Below, piece after piece: positions 7,982-8,987 of a stretch of DNA of 8,987 bases. The translations under genes and the position numbers were made by a program. Source of the stretch: an uncultured Opitutia bacterium (GTDB taxonomy: Bacteria > Verrucomicrobiota > Verrucomicrobiia > Opitutales > UBA953); NCBI GenBank assembly GCA_903957465.1, contig CAJBPJ010000187.1, positions 1 to 8,987 on the forward strand, in the 5' to 3' direction. Every line of letters starts with the position of its first letter. Position 1 is the stretch's first letter. Below the pieces are notes generated by a model. The model saw nothing but the letters and a program-made list of their open reading frames with translations. It searched no databases and was not told where the DNA came from.

Positions 7982-8004
7982 GAAAGGGCGATGAGCCGAC
8001 CGGC

Positions 8005-8361
8005 TTAGACCAAGGCGGCCTTAGCCTTACCGACAATCGCTTCGAATGCAGGAGCGTCGTGAATGGCGAGCTCGCTGAGATTCTTACGGTCGAGGGTGAT
8101 GTTGGCTTTCTTCAAGCCAGCGATGAGGCGGCTGTAAGTGATGCCGAGTGGACGGCAGGCAGCATTGAGACGCACGATCCAAAGCTGACGGAAGTCAGTC
8201 TTCTTTTCGCGACGGTCGCGGTAAGCGAACTTTTCAGCGCGCTGAACAGCCTCCATCGCATGGAGATAAAGGCGTGATTTACTGCCAAAGTAACCTTTGG
8301 CACGTTTCAAGGTCCGCTTGCGGCGGGCCTTGGTGTAGGGAGCGTTAGTAACGCGAGGCAT
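8005..8361 (-). CDS. rplT: 50S ribosomal protein L20
   Basis: L20 binds 23S rRNA early in assembly of the large ribosomal subunit and in several bacteria represses its own operon. The 118-residue product has the usual size. The basic, extended N-terminus is intact (MPRVTNAPYTKARRKRTLKR followed by AKGYFGSKSRLY). The globular RNA-binding part has FAYRDRREKKTDFRQLWIVR, LNAACRPLGITYSRLIAGLK and NLSELAIHDAPAFEAIV. It lies 85 bases downstream of rpmI, the order found in most bacteria. The start ATG follows a 19-base leader made only of A, C and T, with no Shine-Dalgarno sequence. A strong terminator-like hairpin follows the stop codon. Confidence 0.98.
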   Translation of the reverse strand: MPRVTNAPYTKARRKRTLKRAKGYFGSKSRLYLHAMEAVQRAEKFAYRDRREKKTDFRQLWIVRLNAACRPLGITYSRLIAGLKKANITLDRKNLSELAIHDAPAFEAIVGKAKAALV

Positions 8362-8390
8362 GTTATGTGTGTGGTTTAGTTTCTCGAGCC

Positions 8391-8418
8391 GGCGGGTCGC
8401 CTGGGAGTGTCACCCGCC
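8391..8418 (-). other. Inverted repeat between rpmI and rplT
   Basis: In the 85-base gap between L35 and L20 there is an exact 7-bp inverted repeat, GGCGGGT (8391-8397) and ACCCGCC (8412-8418), with a 14-base loop. On the minus strand it is not followed by a run of T, so it is not a standard terminator. It lies 30 bases upstream of the L20 start. It could be a translational control or L20-binding structure, since L20 regulates this operon in other bacteria by binding mRNA. Nothing in the sequence proves this. Confidence 0.4.
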
Positions 8419-8446
8419 TGACTGCGAAATAGATTAGCCGAGAGCC

Positions 8447-8638
8447 TTAGGCCCAGGGCATGGAAATCTTCATGGACTTCTCGAAGCCGGAATCGACGCG
8501 CTTTGATTTATTCGCGCGACGGCGTTGTTTGCGCGACTTGCTGGAAAGCAGGTGGCGACCGTTAGGTGAGCGGCGCATGACCTTACCGGTACCGGTAACC
8601 TTGAAGCGCTTGGAAATAGACTTACGGGTCTTTTGCAT
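8447..8638 (-). CDS. rpmI: 50S ribosomal protein L35
   Basis: L35 is a small, highly basic protein of the large ribosomal subunit. The ATG gives 63 residues, a normal length, starting MQKTRKSISKRFKVTGTGKV and continuing with RRSPNGRHLLSSKSRKQRRR. The KRFKVTGTGK and RHLL-x-KS elements are diagnostic of the family. The MQKT beginning, in place of the commoner MPKMKT, resembles what I recall from Verrucomicrobiota. An in-frame TTG six codons upstream (8654-8656) was rejected because it adds residues with no counterpart in L35. No Shine-Dalgarno site precedes the ATG. The gene is the first of the minus-strand run; infC, its usual upstream neighbour, is not present and a divergent gene lies there instead. 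Confidence 0.95.
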   Translation of the reverse strand: MQKTRKSISKRFKVTGTGKVMRRSPNGRHLLSSKSRKQRRRANKSKRVDSGFEKSMKISMPWA

Positions 8639-8789
8639 GACAGAATGGTCGAACAAATGGGGTTGAGGGGTACTTGTAAAGTGCGAATGTCTAAGGAATC
8701 CTCAGGCCTTAGCCCAAGATCGAGGCCGTACCCTTGCAGATCCAGCCCTTTCCCCTACCCCTATAGGCTTATACACCCTGCTAAACCCT
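8639..8789. promoter_or_regulatory. Divergent intergenic region, probable promoters for rpmI and the peroxiredoxin gene
   Basis: These 151 bases separate two genes that point away from each other, so at least one promoter for each direction is expected here. The region near 8760-8775 is AT-rich and contains the palindrome CCTATAGG (8760-8767). A -10-like TATAAG lies on the minus strand (8773-8768), and TATACA lies on the plus strand (8770-8775). None has a good -35 hexamer at the usual distance, so exact promoters cannot be assigned. An inverted repeat, CTAAGG (8691-8696) and CCTTAG (8707-8712), lies in the rpmI leader and could form a 6-bp hairpin in its mRNA. Confidence 0.4.
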
Positions 8790-8987
8790 ATGCTTACCCC
8801 CGGTAAAAAACCCAAACTTGGCTTTAAAATCAGCGCCCTGGTCGATGGGAAAACCCTCGAAACGACCTTTGCAAAACTCATTGCGGAGGGTCCGACGGTG
8901 GTCTCCGTTTGGATGCGCAACCACACGTCCAGCTGCGACAAGCAGTCTGTGGCCTTAGCTAAACACGAAAAAGCCATCTTAAAGGCA
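8790..8987 (+). CDS. Peroxiredoxin-like (AhpC/TSA, thioredoxin fold) protein, N-terminal part
   Basis: Sixty-six codons are present before the right edge, starting MLTPGKKPKLGFKISALVDG. After a DGKTLE element comes the strand PTVVSVWMRN, then HTSSCDKQS. This follows the peroxiredoxin layout of the Bcp/PrxQ type, in which a beta strand leads into TPGCT-x-E/Q around the peroxidatic Cys; here the candidate Cys is residue 49. Such enzymes reduce hydrogen peroxide and organic hydroperoxides using thioredoxin. Two differences stand out: TSSC in place of TPGC, and no Cys five residues later, where many PrxQ proteins keep the resolving Cys. A resolving Cys may lie beyond the edge, or the protein may be a one-Cys or a non-peroxidase thioredoxin-fold protein. 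The gene is transcribed away from rpmI, and its ATG has no Shine-Dalgarno sequence. Confidence 0.72.
   Translation, partial: MLTPGKKPKLGFKISALVDGKTLETTFAKLIAEGPTVVSVWMRNHTSSCDKQSVALAKHEKAILKA

Noticed and set aside
8639..8656. Longer L35 start at an in-frame TTG
   Set aside because: The extra residues (MFDHSV) have no counterpart in L35, while the ATG gives a normal-length protein with a family-like beginning.
8702..8977. Minus-strand open frame of 91 codons across the divergent intergenic region
   Set aside because: It overlaps the peroxiredoxin-like gene in antisense and shows no family resemblance. It was tested as a possible infC remnant and has no IF3 features.

Overview
The window looks like an ordinary stretch of bacterial core chromosome. 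It carries a nine-gene minus-strand run devoted to translation and replication: rpmI, rplT, pheS, pheT, gatC, gatA, gatB, a small membrane protein and priA (cut by the left edge). At the right edge a plus-strand peroxiredoxin-like gene diverges from rpmI. No tRNA, rRNA, insertion sequence, prophage, CRISPR array or attachment site was seen.

The likely source is a Verrucomicrobiota member, perhaps Opitutae. This is an inference with moderate to low certainty. It rests on the L35 N-terminus (MQKTRKSISKRF, not the common MPKMKT type), on the general flavour of GatB and L20, and on the near absence of Shine-Dalgarno sequences.

Layout from right to left, in the direction of transcription: a divergent intergenic region (about 8639-8789) probably holds the promoters for both directions. 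Then come ribosomal proteins L35 and L20, with a GC-rich inverted repeat between them. After L20 there is a strong terminator-like hairpin (7949-7981), placed where E. coli has its pheS attenuator. Next are the two subunits of phenylalanyl-tRNA synthetase, 4 bases apart. The three subunits of the Asp/Glu-tRNA amidotransferase (gatC, gatA, gatB) follow at spacings of +5, +2 and -4. GatB overlaps a six-helix membrane protein whose C-terminal half resembles the eukaryotic Mpv17/PMP22 family. After a 30-base gap comes priA, the primosomal helicase, of which only the N-terminal DNA-binding domain lies in the window.

Functionally, the run joins ribosome assembly (L35, L20), charging of tRNA-Phe (PheST) and the indirect route to Gln-tRNA and/or Asn-tRNA (GatCAB). 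The gaps from pheS to the membrane gene are so small that these genes almost certainly share an mRNA. I see no undescribed system. The points most worth following are the bacterial Mpv17-like protein, the hairpin before pheS, the G-poor SD-less leaders, and the absence of infC in front of rpmI.
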